Positions 54,887 through 63,200 of a DNA stretch of 64,000 bases are shown here, piece by piece. The notes beneath the pieces were generated by a model. It did not search any database. It was not told where the DNA came from and saw only the letters and a list, made by a program, of their open reading frames with translations. Made by a program: the position numbers and the translations under genes. How positions within the stretch are numbered: position 1 is the first letter of the stretch; each line of letters starts with the position of its first letter. Source of the stretch: Candidatus Kryptonium sp. (GTDB lineage Bacteria; Bacteroidota; Ignavibacteria; Kryptoniales; Kryptoniaceae); the NCBI GenBank assembly GCA_025060635.1, contig JANXBN010000001.1, positions 858,007 to 922,006 on the forward strand, written 5' to 3'.

Positions 54887-55618
54887 ATGGGTTCAAAGGT
54901 TGCACTTATCACTGGTTCTGGAAGGAGGTTGGGAAGGCAAATTGCGATTGCCCTTGCCCAATCTGGTTTTGATATAGTTGTTAATTATAATCAATCAAAA
55001 AATGAAGCGGAGAAAACGATAGATAAAATAAAAGATCTTGGCAGAGAAGCGATCGCTATAAAAGCAGATATCACGAAAAGCTCGCAAGTAAAAAAGATGG
55101 TTGAAAAAGCTATTGAGAAGTTTGGACAAATAGATGTCCTCGTGAACAATGCTGCTATTTTCCCTAAACCAGTTAAGTTTTGGGAGATAAGCGATGAACT
55201 TTGGGATCATGTGCTTAATACAAACTTGAAAGGACAATTTTTATGTTCAAGGGAGGTAGTTAAGTTCATGCTTGAGAGAAAAAAAGGGAAAATAATTAAC
55301 ATTGCTTCACTCGGTGGTTTGCAAGTTTGGACTGAACATATAGCTTATAATGTCGCAAAGGCTGGATTGATAATGTTAACTAAGGCGATGGCGAAAGCAC
55401 TTGCGCCGTATATAACTGTGAACGCAATTGCCCCTGGAACTATAATAATTCCCGGAGAGGAATCTGGCGAGATTAAACATATCCCAGAGCATAAGATTCC
55501 GCTGAAAAGATATGGAAAGCCCTCCGATATAACTGACATGGTTGTATTTTTGGCAACCAAAGGTGATTATATAACTGGTCAGGTTATCTTTGTTGATGGT
55601 GGAAGGTCAATTTTATAA
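54887..55618 (+). CDS. SDR family oxidoreductase
   Basis: A 243-residue classical short-chain dehydrogenase. The cofactor motif is TGSGRRLGRQIA (9-20) with the basic residues of NADP users, NNAA is at 87-90, and the catalytic residues are Ser141, Tyr154 and Lys158 (HIAYNVAKAG). The C-terminal ITGQVIFVDGGRSI is typical of FabG-like and pteridine-reductase-like members. The GRRLG sequence recalls pteridine reductases, but the substrate is not certain. ATG 54887 is preferred over GTG 54875 because AAGGTGA at 54872-54878 is correctly spaced for it. Confidence 0.88.
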   Translation: MGSKVALITGSGRRLGRQIAIALAQSGFDIVVNYNQSKNEAEKTIDKIKDLGREAIAIKADITKSSQVKKMVEKAIEKFGQIDVLVNNAAIFPKPVKFWEISDELWDHVLNTNLKGQFLCSREVVKFMLERKKGKIINIASLGGLQVWTEHIAYNVAKAGLIMLTKAMAKALAPYITVNAIAPGTIIIPGEESGEIKHIPEHKIPLKRYGKPSDITDMVVFLATKGDYITGQVIFVDGGRSIL

Positions 55619-55635
55619 ACAAAATTAAAAATCGT

Positions 55636-56517
55636 ATGTCAAAAGAGAACATTGAAAGAGATGAGGAAAAATTAATCGCAAATGCAAATAGGCAACCTGT
55701 GAAAGCGTATAAAAACCTAAAATTTTTGAACAGCCCTGATGCGAGGGTGTTGAGAATCCTCGCAGAATATCTTGAGCCATTGTCAAGATTTAAGAAATAT
55801 CAAATTGTTGATACGATCGTTTTCTTCGGCTCAGCAAGAGCAAAACCAATGAAAGAAGCTAAGGCAAGATTGCGGGAGATTGAATCTGAAATAAAAGAGT
55901 TGGAAGCGAAGGGCAAAGTTGTGCCACAAAGTTTGATTGATGCGAAGGCAAAGGCAGAAATGGATGTCTTCATGGCAAGATATTACGAAGACGCGGTTGA
56001 ACTTGCAAGATTGATAACGGAGTGGTCAAAAGGACTTAGCGATGCGAACGGATATCGCTTCGTTGTTTGTTCTGGAGGTGGACCTGGGATTATGGAAGCG
56101 GCAAACAGAGGAGCCAGTAAAGCAAAGGGTTTAAGTATAGGACTTAACATAAGCTTGCCATATGAGCAAAAGCCAAATCCATACATAACAAATGAGCTTG
56201 CTTTTGAATTTCATTATTTCTTCATGAGAAAATTTTGGTTTGTCTATCTTGCTAAAGCGCTGGTCATATTTCCCGGGGGTTATGGGACTCTTGATGAACT
56301 TTTTGAAGTCCTTACACTTCTTCAAACTAAGAAAATTAAAAAGAAATTGCTTGTCTTGATTTACGGAAGCGAATACTGGAAAAAGATAATTAATTTTGAT
56401 GCGATGGTTGAATATGGCGTGATAGATAAAGATGATTTGAAACTTTTCAAATTTGCCGACTCGCCTCTTGAAGCGTTTGAATACCTGAAAAATGAATTAA
56501 CAAAACATCACTTGTGA
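55636..56517 (+). CDS. LOG family protein with helical insertion
   Basis: A 293-residue member of the TIGR00730/LOG family (nucleotide 5'-monophosphate nucleosidases; cytokinin-riboside LOG in some). The motif PGGYGTLDELFEVLT and SGGGPGIMEAANRGA are complete, with the Arg/Glu active-site residues of the family. Between the first strand (VFFGSARA) and the rest is an extra 60-residue helix-turn-helix, KARLREIESEIKELEAKGKV, rich in Glu and Lys, which is longer than in the small LOG proteins. Its end overlaps the next gene as GTGA. The physiological substrate is not evident. Confidence 0.85.
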   Translation: MSKENIERDEEKLIANANRQPVKAYKNLKFLNSPDARVLRILAEYLEPLSRFKKYQIVDTIVFFGSARAKPMKEAKARLREIESEIKELEAKGKVVPQSLIDAKAKAEMDVFMARYYEDAVELARLITEWSKGLSDANGYRFVVCSGGGPGIMEAANRGASKAKGLSIGLNISLPYEQKPNPYITNELAFEFHYFFMRKFWFVYLAKALVIFPGGYGTLDELFEVLTLLQTKKIKKKLLVLIYGSEYWKKIINFDAMVEYGVIDKDDLKLFKFADSPLEAFEYLKNELTKHHL

Positions 56518-57353
56518 TCTCAGAGGGATACATAGTTTCGCTTGTCAAACTTCTTGATGATGAAGATGCCTCGGTTTCTAAAATTGCTTACGAGAAGCTT
56601 CTAAATTTGGGGAGCAATGCGCTCCCAATGCTTTTAAAGATTAAAGATGTTGCGAGTGATAAAGCCAAAAGTTTATTGCTTGAGATCGTTGATGTTATAA
56701 GATATAGAAAATATGTTGACGATGTTATTTCGTTTTTCGCTGCTCCTGAAAAAGACATTGAAAAAGGTTCCTTCCTTGTTGCTAAGTTTGCTTATTCCGA
56801 AGTTAATTTTAAGCATTATTCAGAGATACTTGATTTAATGGCAGTTGAATTGAGAAAGAGGATTTACACGAAGGAAAATTTTTATGATATCGTTGAAACG
56901 GTGAATAAATTCTTCTTCGTTGAACAAGGTTTTAGGGGAAATATGGAGAATTACTACGATATTGATAATGCTTTGATAAATCGCGTCATAGACAGACGTC
57001 TTGGTATACCGATAACTCTTTCCCTGATTTATATACTTGTTGGAAAAAGAGTAAATTTGCCTGTGTGTGGTATTGCAATGCCAGGTCATTTTATTGTAAG
57101 ATATGAGTCAAATGGTTTTGAGATTTATGTTGATCCATTTGATAGTGGTAGGATAATGACAAGAGCGGAATGCGAAAAGTTTGTTTCTCAAATTGGTTAT
57201 TCGGAAAAAGATATTTATTTTAAACGCGCAACGCCAGAGTTGTTTGTAAAGTTAATGTTTGAGAATCTTGCACTTGCTTATAAAAGCAACGGGTATATTG
57301 CGAACGCTCAAAGGTTAATTGAGATAATAAAACTAATTGAGAATTTCAGATGA
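56514..57353 (+). CDS. SirB1-like transglutaminase-fold protein
   Basis: A 279-residue protein with an N-terminal HEAT-like helical part and a SirB1/transglutaminase-like domain. The conserved segment NRVIDRRLGIPITLSLIYI and the following VCGIAMPGHFIVRY, with Cys and His, matches the SirB1 (COG2912) pattern. The family's function is unknown; it often accompanies lipid A/Kdo, peptide-release-factor or other housekeeping genes. Start is GTG 56514, overlapping the LOG gene stop. It ends in ATGA with the adenosyltransferase gene. Confidence 0.82.
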   Translation: MISEGYIVSLVKLLDDEDASVSKIAYEKLLNLGSNALPMLLKIKDVASDKAKSLLLEIVDVIRYRKYVDDVISFFAAPEKDIEKGSFLVAKFAYSEVNFKHYSEILDLMAVELRKRIYTKENFYDIVETVNKFFFVEQGFRGNMENYYDIDNALINRVIDRRLGIPITLSLIYILVGKRVNLPVCGIAMPGHFIVRYESNGFEIYVDPFDSGRIMTRAECEKFVSQIGYSEKDIYFKRATPELFVKLMFENLALAYKSNGYIANAQRLIEIIKLIENFR

Positions 57354-57892
57354 AAATCTACACGAGAACAGGAGATGATGGTACGACATCACTTTTCGCG
57401 GGTGGAAGAGTGAAAAAGGATAATCTTAGGGTTGAAGCTTACGGGACTATTGATGAACTTAATGCGATCCTCGGGATCGTTAGAGCAATTTCAAAAGATA
57501 GTATGATCAACGAGATAATCGTAGATACTCAAAATCTGCTTTTCATACTTGGCGCTGATCTCGCAACTCCAATGGGGGTTGAAAATATCAAGGTGAAAAG
57601 AATTACGAAGGATGATGTTGAAAAAATTGAAAAGTTTATTGATAAGATAGATGAAAATCTTGAGCCGTTGAAGAATTTTATACTTCCTGGTGGAACTTTG
57701 CTTGCTTCTTTTTTGCATCTTGCGCGAACTGTCTGCAGACGCGCTGAACGAAGAATAGTTTCTTTTTCTGAAAAAGAGAAAATCAACGAAAATGTGATAC
57801 CATTTGTTAACCGCCTTTCGGATTTACTTTTTGTGCTTGCAAGATATGCGAACAAAATTGAAAATGTTGATGACATAAAATGGACAGGATAA
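57350..57892 (+). CDS. Cob(I)alamin adenosyltransferase, PduO type
   Basis: Transfers adenosyl from ATP to Co(I) corrinoid to give adenosylcobalamin. The 180-residue protein has the N-terminal ATP motif YTRTGDDGTTSLFAGGRVKK, AYGTIDELNAILG and the C-terminal HLARTVCRRAERR with the essential Arg residues, then NRLSDLLFVLARYAN. It overlaps the SirB1-type gene by four bases and ispE by 13. Adenosylcobalamin use implies a mutase or class II ribonucleotide reductase elsewhere in the genome; QueG uses plain cobalamin. Confidence 0.94.
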   Translation: MKIYTRTGDDGTTSLFAGGRVKKDNLRVEAYGTIDELNAILGIVRAISKDSMINEIIVDTQNLLFILGADLATPMGVENIKVKRITKDDVEKIEKFIDKIDENLEPLKNFILPGGTLLASFLHLARTVCRRAERRIVSFSEKEKINENVIPFVNRLSDLLFVLARYANKIENVDDIKWTG

Positions 57893-58719
57893 AACTTCTC
57901 TCGCCGGCGAAGATAAACATCGGATTAAGAGTTTTAAGAAAACGAGGCGATGGTTATCATGATATAGAGACGATTTTTCACGAGGTGAAACTTTATGACG
58001 AGATTGAAATTGAAATCTCCGATTATGTTGAATTAGAAACTAATTCAAGCGATGTGCCGGTCGGTTTTGAAAATCTGTGTTTGAAAGCTGTCAGAATTTT
58101 CTTGGAAAGTTTTGGTGTTCATTCAGGGGTGAAAATTTATCTTAAAAAGAACATACCAGTTGGAGCTGGTCTTGGTGGGGGAAGCAGTAATTCAGCGACC
58201 GTCTTGAAAGGGCTTAACATTTTATTTGGGATCGGTGCTGACGATGAACATCTAAGCGAGCTTGGAAGTTTGATCGGCTCCGATGTCCCGTTTTTTATAA
58301 AAGGTGGAACTGCCTATGCAACAGGTAGAGGTGAGATAATTGAACCAATTGATGTTGAAATTCCTTATAAAATTGTCATTGTTTATCCTAATATTAAAGT
58401 TTCAACTGCGTGGGCATATGGAAATTTGAAATTGAGGAACCATGAAGGCAAAGAAAGTTTGAAAAAAGTTTTGCTTGAAAACATTGATAAGCCCCATATT
58501 TTGAAAGAATTGGTCACAAATGATTTTGAGGAGATCGTTTTTTCGCATTTTCCAATTGTTGGTGAGGTGAAGGAAAGGTTTTATGAGCTTGGTTCTGTTT
58601 TCTCGCTTATGTCTGGCAGTGGCTCTGCGGTTTTTGGATTTTTTGAAGAGATAGGTGAAGAGAAACGAAGAGAAATTTTGAAGGTGTTCTCTGGATATCA
58701 AGTTTTCATATTGAGTTGA
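57880..58719 (+). CDS. ispE: 4-diphosphocytidyl-2-C-methyl-D-erythritol kinase
   Basis: IspE phosphorylates CDP-ME in the MEP isoprenoid pathway. The 279-residue GHMP kinase has SPAKINIGLRVLRKRGDGYHD (5-25) with the catalytic Lys, the ATP loop VPVGAGLGGGSSNSA and IGSDVPFFIKGGTAYATGRGE with the catalytic Asp. The C-terminal motif LMSGSGSAVFGFF is intact. It overlaps the adenosyltransferase gene by 13 bases and provides precursors to the polyprenyl synthetase at the left edge. Confidence 0.94.
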   Translation: MDRIKLLSPAKINIGLRVLRKRGDGYHDIETIFHEVKLYDEIEIEISDYVELETNSSDVPVGFENLCLKAVRIFLESFGVHSGVKIYLKKNIPVGAGLGGGSSNSATVLKGLNILFGIGADDEHLSELGSLIGSDVPFFIKGGTAYATGRGEIIEPIDVEIPYKIVIVYPNIKVSTAWAYGNLKLRNHEGKESLKKVLLENIDKPHILKELVTNDFEEIVFSHFPIVGEVKERFYELGSVFSLMSGSGSAVFGFFEEIGEEKRREILKVFSGYQVFILS

Positions 58720-58779
58720 AAAATTTTGCGAATTTTTTTAGTTTATCTTTGAAAATTTACAATTTAATTTGAGAAAGCA

Positions 58780-59355
58780 ATGAACCTTACAGATGAAGAA
58801 AAAATTGAACTTTTAAGGATAGCTCGCAACTCAATAGTAAGTGTCGTCAATGGTGGGGATCTTCCAGAAGTGGAGCCAAAGACAGAAAATTTGAAAACTC
58901 CGTGCGGGGCTTTCGTGACTTTAACAATCAATGATACATTAAGAGGATGCATCGGTTATGTTGAAGCTGTAAAGTCGCTTGCTGAAACTGTGAACGAGGT
59001 CGCGGCAAAATCAGCGCTTGAAGATCCGCGTTTTCCTCCAGTTGAACCTTTTGAAATTGATAAAATTGAAATTGAGATATCTGTTTTGTCGCCTTTGAGT
59101 GCTGTTGAATCAATTGATGAAATAAAAATTGGTGAACATGGATTGATGATAAAAAAAGGTTGGCGCAGGGGTTTGCTCTTACCTCAAGTTGCAATTGAAC
59201 ATAACTTAACAAAGGAAGAATTTTTGGAACATACTTGTCTTAAAGCGGGATTGCCACCAGATTGTTGGAAAGATAAAGATACGGAAATTTTCAAATTTAC
59301 CGCCATTGTTTTCAAGGAAAGTGATTTCAAACTAAAAACGGGAGAAAATATATGA
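58780..59355 (+). CDS. AMMECR1-domain protein (AmmeMemoRadiSam protein A)
   Basis: A 191-residue AMMECR1 protein. The name-giving motif LRGCIGYVEA and the flanking TPCGAFVTLTIND, DPRFPPVEPFEIDKIEIEISVLSPL and GWRRGLLLPQVAIEH are intact. The function of the family is unknown. It is joined by ATGA to the Memo gene, the arrangement of the AmmeMemoRadiSam system, in which a radical SAM gene usually forms the third member; that third gene is absent here. Confidence 0.9.
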   Translation: MNLTDEEKIELLRIARNSIVSVVNGGDLPEVEPKTENLKTPCGAFVTLTINDTLRGCIGYVEAVKSLAETVNEVAAKSALEDPRFPPVEPFEIDKIEIEISVLSPLSAVESIDEIKIGEHGLMIKKGWRRGLLLPQVAIEHNLTKEEFLEHTCLKAGLPPDCWKDKDTEIFKFTAIVFKESDFKLKTGENI

Positions 59356-60203
59356 TCAAAGAAAAAGTAAGACATCCAGCAGTTGCTGGTTTGTTTTATC
59401 CTGATGTTCCATCAATTTTGAATGCTGAGATTGAAAAGATGTTTGAACGAGCAAAGGACATCATAGGAGATAAAAAAATTAGCGGAGAGATAAAAGCTTT
59501 AATAGCACCTCACGCCGGCTATATGTATTCAGGTCAAACAGCTGCGATCGCTTATTCACTTATCCGTGGCAAGGATTATGATACTGTTGTCGTGGTTTCA
59601 CCAAGCCATAGGGAGTATTTTGATGCGATCTCAATTTATGATGGGAAAAGTTATAAAACACCGCTTGGTGAAATTGAAATTGATTTTGAACTTGCTGAAG
59701 AAATTGTTAGCGCAGGAAACGGCTTGATTGAATTTTCAAGTTATGGGCATAGATCCGAGCATGCTGTTGAAGTTCATCTTCCATTTTTGCAGAAGGCATT
59801 GAATCATTTTAAACTTGTCCCAATTGTGATGGGAGATCAAAAATCTGAGTATAGTTTTCGTTTGGGCGACATACTCGGGGAAGTTTTAACGGGTAGAAAT
59901 GTTTTGCTTGTTGCAAGCACTGATCTTTCGCATTACTATCCTTATGATGTCGCGATGAAATTTGATAAGATCGTAATTGATGATATCGCAAGTTTTAATC
60001 CGGAGAAGCTAATGGATGACCTTGAACAACAGAGATGTGAAGCGTGTGGTGGTGGTCCGACGGTTGCAGTGATGCGTGCAGCGAAAAAGCTCGGAGCGGA
60101 TAAATCTGAAGTTCTTTACTATTGTAACTCCGGAGATGTAACAGGTGATAAAACTGGCGTTGTCGGTTATCTCTCAGCTGTGCTATTTAAACAGGTTAAT
60201 TGA
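59352..60203 (+). CDS. Memo family protein (AmmeMemoRadiSam protein B)
   Basis: A 283-residue Memo-like protein with the fold of class III extradiol dioxygenases. It has RHPAVAGLFYPD, IAPHAGYMYSGQTAA (metal-type His), VVSPSHREYFDAISI, HRSEHAVEVHLPFLQ and LVASTDLSHYYPY. Human Memo is a copper-dependent redox protein, but the bacterial role is not known. It follows AMMECR1 with a 4-base overlap and overlaps the next gene as TTGA. Confidence 0.92.
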   Translation: MIKEKVRHPAVAGLFYPDVPSILNAEIEKMFERAKDIIGDKKISGEIKALIAPHAGYMYSGQTAAIAYSLIRGKDYDTVVVVSPSHREYFDAISIYDGKSYKTPLGEIEIDFELAEEIVSAGNGLIEFSSYGHRSEHAVEVHLPFLQKALNHFKLVPIVMGDQKSEYSFRLGDILGEVLTGRNVLLVASTDLSHYYPYDVAMKFDKIVIDDIASFNPEKLMDDLEQQRCEACGGGPTVAVMRAAKKLGADKSEVLYYCNSGDVTGDKTGVVGYLSAVLFKQVN

Positions 60204-61102
60204 GGTTGACATTTAAAACCTTCAACATAGCAATCGTTGGTGCAGGAAGAGTTGGAACTTTAATAGCAAAATTTTTAAGCGAGATAATTGGGCATAGGAT
60301 AATTGCTGTTATAAGTAGAAGTGACGATTCTCTCCAGAGGTTTTTGAAAAGGATAAAATCCGATGTTGCTTCAAAATCAATAAGCGATCTTCCAGCAGAA
60401 GTTGAAGTTATTTTCATAACGACTCCCGATTCAGCGATAAAAGAAAGTGCTGAAAAGATTTCGGATCTTAAAAATTTGAATTTCAAAAATCTCGTTGTCT
60501 ACCATGCTTCTGGGGTTTTAACCAGCGATGTTCTTTCTCGTTTGCATCAGCTTGGAGCTGAGGTCGGTTCGCTTCATCCAGTTTATTCTGTCTCACATTT
60601 TGATTATTCGCTTGATGAGATAAGAAAAGTAAAATTCACACTTGAAGGTAGCCGAAAAATTTACGACATAACGAAGTGGATATTTTACAACTTTGACTCA
60701 AACATCTTCCCATTGGAAAAGTCGCAGAAGATTTTGTATCATATTGCGTGCGTGTTTGCATCTAATTATATGATATCGCTTCTTCATGCAATAGATGAAA
60801 TTTTAAGCAGGGCGAATTTAAATTTTGACAATAGGTTTTTGACACCTCTTATTGATGTTTCGCTTAGAAATGCAAGTGAAGTCGGACCTGTAAATGCGCT
60901 GACAGGACCGATTGAAAGAGGCGATATTGAAACCGTGAAACTTCATCTTGATGAACTCAAAGATAAATTTCCAGAAATTTTGCCGCTTTATTCATCTCTT
61001 GCAATTGAAGCTGTAAGGATTGCATTTAAGAAAAAGAGCATTTCAATGAATCTCGCTTCGCAAATGTTAAACCTTGTGAGCTCATACATCGGGAAGAGGT
61101 AG
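60200..61102 (+). CDS. Rossmann-fold oxidoreductase with DUF2520 domain
   Basis: A 300-residue protein: residues 9-150 form an NAD(P)-binding domain (IAIVGAGRVGTLIAKFLSE, VIFITTPDSAIKESA, GSLHPVYSVSHFD), and the rest the helical DUF2520 domain, with the signature ALTGPIERGDIETVKLHLDEL. This architecture resembles the F420-dependent or 6-phosphogluconate-type fold, but the substrate is not known. The start has to be TTG: either 60200, overlapping the Memo stop as TTGA, or 60206; no ATG precedes the glycine motif. Confidence 0.85.
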   Translation: MRLTFKTFNIAIVGAGRVGTLIAKFLSEIIGHRIIAVISRSDDSLQRFLKRIKSDVASKSISDLPAEVEVIFITTPDSAIKESAEKISDLKNLNFKNLVVYHASGVLTSDVLSRLHQLGAEVGSLHPVYSVSHFDYSLDEIRKVKFTLEGSRKIYDITKWIFYNFDSNIFPLEKSQKILYHIACVFASNYMISLLHAIDEILSRANLNFDNRFLTPLIDVSLRNASEVGPVNALTGPIERGDIETVKLHLDELKDKFPEILPLYSSLAIEAVRIAFKKKSISMNLASQMLNLVSSYIGKR

Positions 61103-61127
61103 ATTTCATAACAAATAGCTTTTGACA

Positions 61128-61919
61128 ATGGTTGATTATCACACTCACACAAAACTTTGTAAACATGCTAAGGGTGAAATTAAGGACTATGTTTTGAAGG
61201 CGATAGAGAGAAACTTAACAGAGATTGGAATTTCAGATCATATGCCACTTCCAGATGATTTTGATCCTGAACATAGAATGAGAATGGATGAATTTGAAAT
61301 TTACAGAAGTTGGTATGAAGCGGTCGTTGAGGAGTTCGGGGATAAAATAAAGATAAGGTTCGGGATTGAAGCGGAGTTCATAGAAGACAAAATTGATTTC
61401 ATTAGGAACTTTATCAAAGATGTTAATTTTGATTATGTGATCGGGTCAGTTCATTTTCTCGGTGAGTGGAACATCGCAAGCCATAAGGAGGAGTGGAAAT
61501 GGTTTGAGAAAGATGTTAACGAGGTTTATGAGAGTTATTATCAAACTTTGAAAAAGCTTGTGAGATCTGGGATTTTTGATGTCGTTGGGCATTTTGATAT
61601 GATCAAAAAATTTGGACACTATGCTGATAAAAATTTTGATGAATTGTTAAGGGAAATTTTGAAAATCATCAAGGAAAATGGTTTGTGTATTGAGATTAAC
61701 ACATCTGGGCTGAGGCATAAAGCCAAAGAAATTTATCCTTCGGTTGAGATTTTAAAGGTTGTCAAGGAATATAAAATTCCACTTACGCTCGGTTCAGATG
61801 CACATAATCCAGAAGATGTTGGAAAGGATTTTGAGATCGCTCGTGAGCTAGTCCAAACCTATGGCGATGGCAAGATTTCAATTTTTGAGAAGAGGGAGAG
61901 GAAGGAGGTTAAGTTGTGA
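61128..61919 (+). CDS. hisJ: PHP-family histidinol-phosphatase
   Basis: A PHP-type phosphatase of the HisJ branch, dephosphorylating histidinol-phosphate. The metal motifs VDYHTHTKLCKHAKGE, IGISDHMPLPDDFD, GIEAEFIE, VIGSVHFLGEW and the terminal TLGSDAHNPEDVG are all present. About 264 residues is typical. ATG 61128 is preferred to TTG 61122. No other histidine biosynthesis gene is in the window, so another phosphomonoester substrate remains possible. Its stop abuts the stop of convergent pfkA. Confidence 0.85.
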   Translation: MVDYHTHTKLCKHAKGEIKDYVLKAIERNLTEIGISDHMPLPDDFDPEHRMRMDEFEIYRSWYEAVVEEFGDKIKIRFGIEAEFIEDKIDFIRNFIKDVNFDYVIGSVHFLGEWNIASHKEEWKWFEKDVNEVYESYYQTLKKLVRSGIFDVVGHFDMIKKFGHYADKNFDELLREILKIIKENGLCIEINTSGLRHKAKEIYPSVEILKVVKEYKIPLTLGSDAHNPEDVGKDFEIARELVQTYGDGKISIFEKRERKEVKL

Positions 61920-62885
61920 TCATATAGCTAAAATTTTCGCAATTTTAAGAAGATATGGGTCAAGGTCTTTTCTTCTGTTAAATGTTTCTTTCAATGGCGT
62001 TAGTTTAATTTCACCTTTTACTTCTCCAACCATGACATTGACATGACCATTGAGCAGTGCTTCAACTGCTGCGACTCCAAGTTTGCTTGCGAGGATTCTA
62101 TCTCTTGCGCTTGGTCTTCCTCCCCGTTGGATATGCCCGAGCACAACTACGCGATAATCAAAACCGTAGAGCTCTTTTACTCTCTTTGCGATTTTGAAAG
62201 CTCCTCCTTCCTCATCCCCTTCCGCAACTATAATTATACTGCTTGTTTTATCTTTCCTGAAGCCTTTTAAAACATTTCTTATGTCTTCGTAATCTGTTTG
62301 TTTTTCGGGGATAGCGATATATTCAGCGCCACCACCGATGCCAGCTTCAATTGCGATGAAACCGCTTGTTCTTCCCATGACCTCAACATAGAATAATCTG
62401 TCGTGCGCATCTGCGGTATCTCTAATTTTATCAATTGACTCAAGCGCAGTATTGACTGCGGTATCATATCCAATTGTGTAATCAGTTCCGTATATGTCGT
62501 TGTCAATGGTTGCTGGTATTCCGACGGATGGTATTCCATGTTCTTCATATAAAGCGACAGCTCCTCGGAAAGTGCCGTCTCCGCCAATTGCAACAAGTGC
62601 TTCTATTCCTTGTTCTTTAAGATTTTTTGCAGCTTTTGCTCTTCCTTCTTTTGTCATGAATTCTTCTGATCTTGCAGTTTTTAGAATTGTTCCACCGCGT
62701 TGCAAAATTCCTGATACAGATCTTGCCTGTAGAGGAATAAATTCGCCGTTTATCATTCCTTGGTATCCGTGACCTATTCCGATGACTTCAAGACCGTAGT
62801 AAATTCCTGCTCTTACAACAGCTCTTATGCAAGCGTTCATTCCTGGTGCGTCGCCACCGCTTGTAAATACGCCAATTCTTTTCAT
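61920..62885 (-). CDS. pfkA: ATP-dependent 6-phosphofructokinase
   Basis: Catalyses the committing step of glycolysis. The 321-residue protein has the ATP motif FTSGGDAPGMNACIRA (8-23), the GGDGT motif AIGGDGTFRGA (Gly at the ATP/PPi-selective position fits ATP use), the substrate region PATIDNDIYGTDYTIGYDTAVN and VEVMGRTSGFIA, and the C-terminal HIQRGGRPSARDR. It faces hisJ tail to tail with no intergenic base, and its upstream region of 315 bases is shared with the propeller gene. Confidence 0.95.
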   Translation of the reverse strand: MKRIGVFTSGGDAPGMNACIRAVVRAGIYYGLEVIGIGHGYQGMINGEFIPLQARSVSGILQRGGTILKTARSEEFMTKEGRAKAAKNLKEQGIEALVAIGGDGTFRGAVALYEEHGIPSVGIPATIDNDIYGTDYTIGYDTAVNTALESIDKIRDTADAHDRLFYVEVMGRTSGFIAIEAGIGGGAEYIAIPEKQTDYEDIRNVLKGFRKDKTSSIIIVAEGDEEGGAFKIAKRVKELYGFDYRVVVLGHIQRGGRPSARDRILASKLGVAAVEALLNGHVNVMVGEVKGEIKLTPLKETFNRRKDLDPYLLKIAKILAI

Positions 62886-63200
62886 ATTTTTATGGCAAAT
62901 CTTTGTTTTAAAAATCAGGTTTAAATTTAATCAAGCGAATGGAAAAATACAACACAGAGGTTTAGATTTTGAGGCTTCTGTTTTGAGTTTATTATGAGAA
63001 AGGTCTTTTAAAGTTAGTTTAAAACTGGATTAGTTTACTTGACAAAAGCGATTTTTTTTGTTATATTGTTTACGATCGTAGTTTGAAAGAAGGCAAGAGA
63101 GGATGTTTTTAGTTTGTTGTTTTGATTTTTTAGTATTTGGGGTGGGAGTTGAGTTTGAAAGATAGAAAATAAGTTTACAAAAACCAAAAGGAGAGATTGC
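62886..63200. other. Divergent intergenic region between pfkA and the propeller gene
   Basis: These 315 bases hold no credible gene. On the plus strand there is a strong promoter (63039-63067), then about 127 bases of leader (from roughly 63074) and an AAGGAGAG ribosome-binding site (63187-63194) for ATG 63201. On the minus strand only weak candidates for a pfkA promoter are seen (TTGATT about 17 bases before TTAAAA, near 62906-62934). The leader is rich in A and G; no known riboswitch was recognised. Confidence 0.6.
63039..63067 (+). promoter_or_regulatory. Strong promoter of the propeller gene
   Basis: A perfect -35 TTGACA (63039-63044), 17-base spacer, and TATATT (63062-63067), preceded by TTGT. 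This is the best sigma-70-like promoter in the window. Confidence 0.85.
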
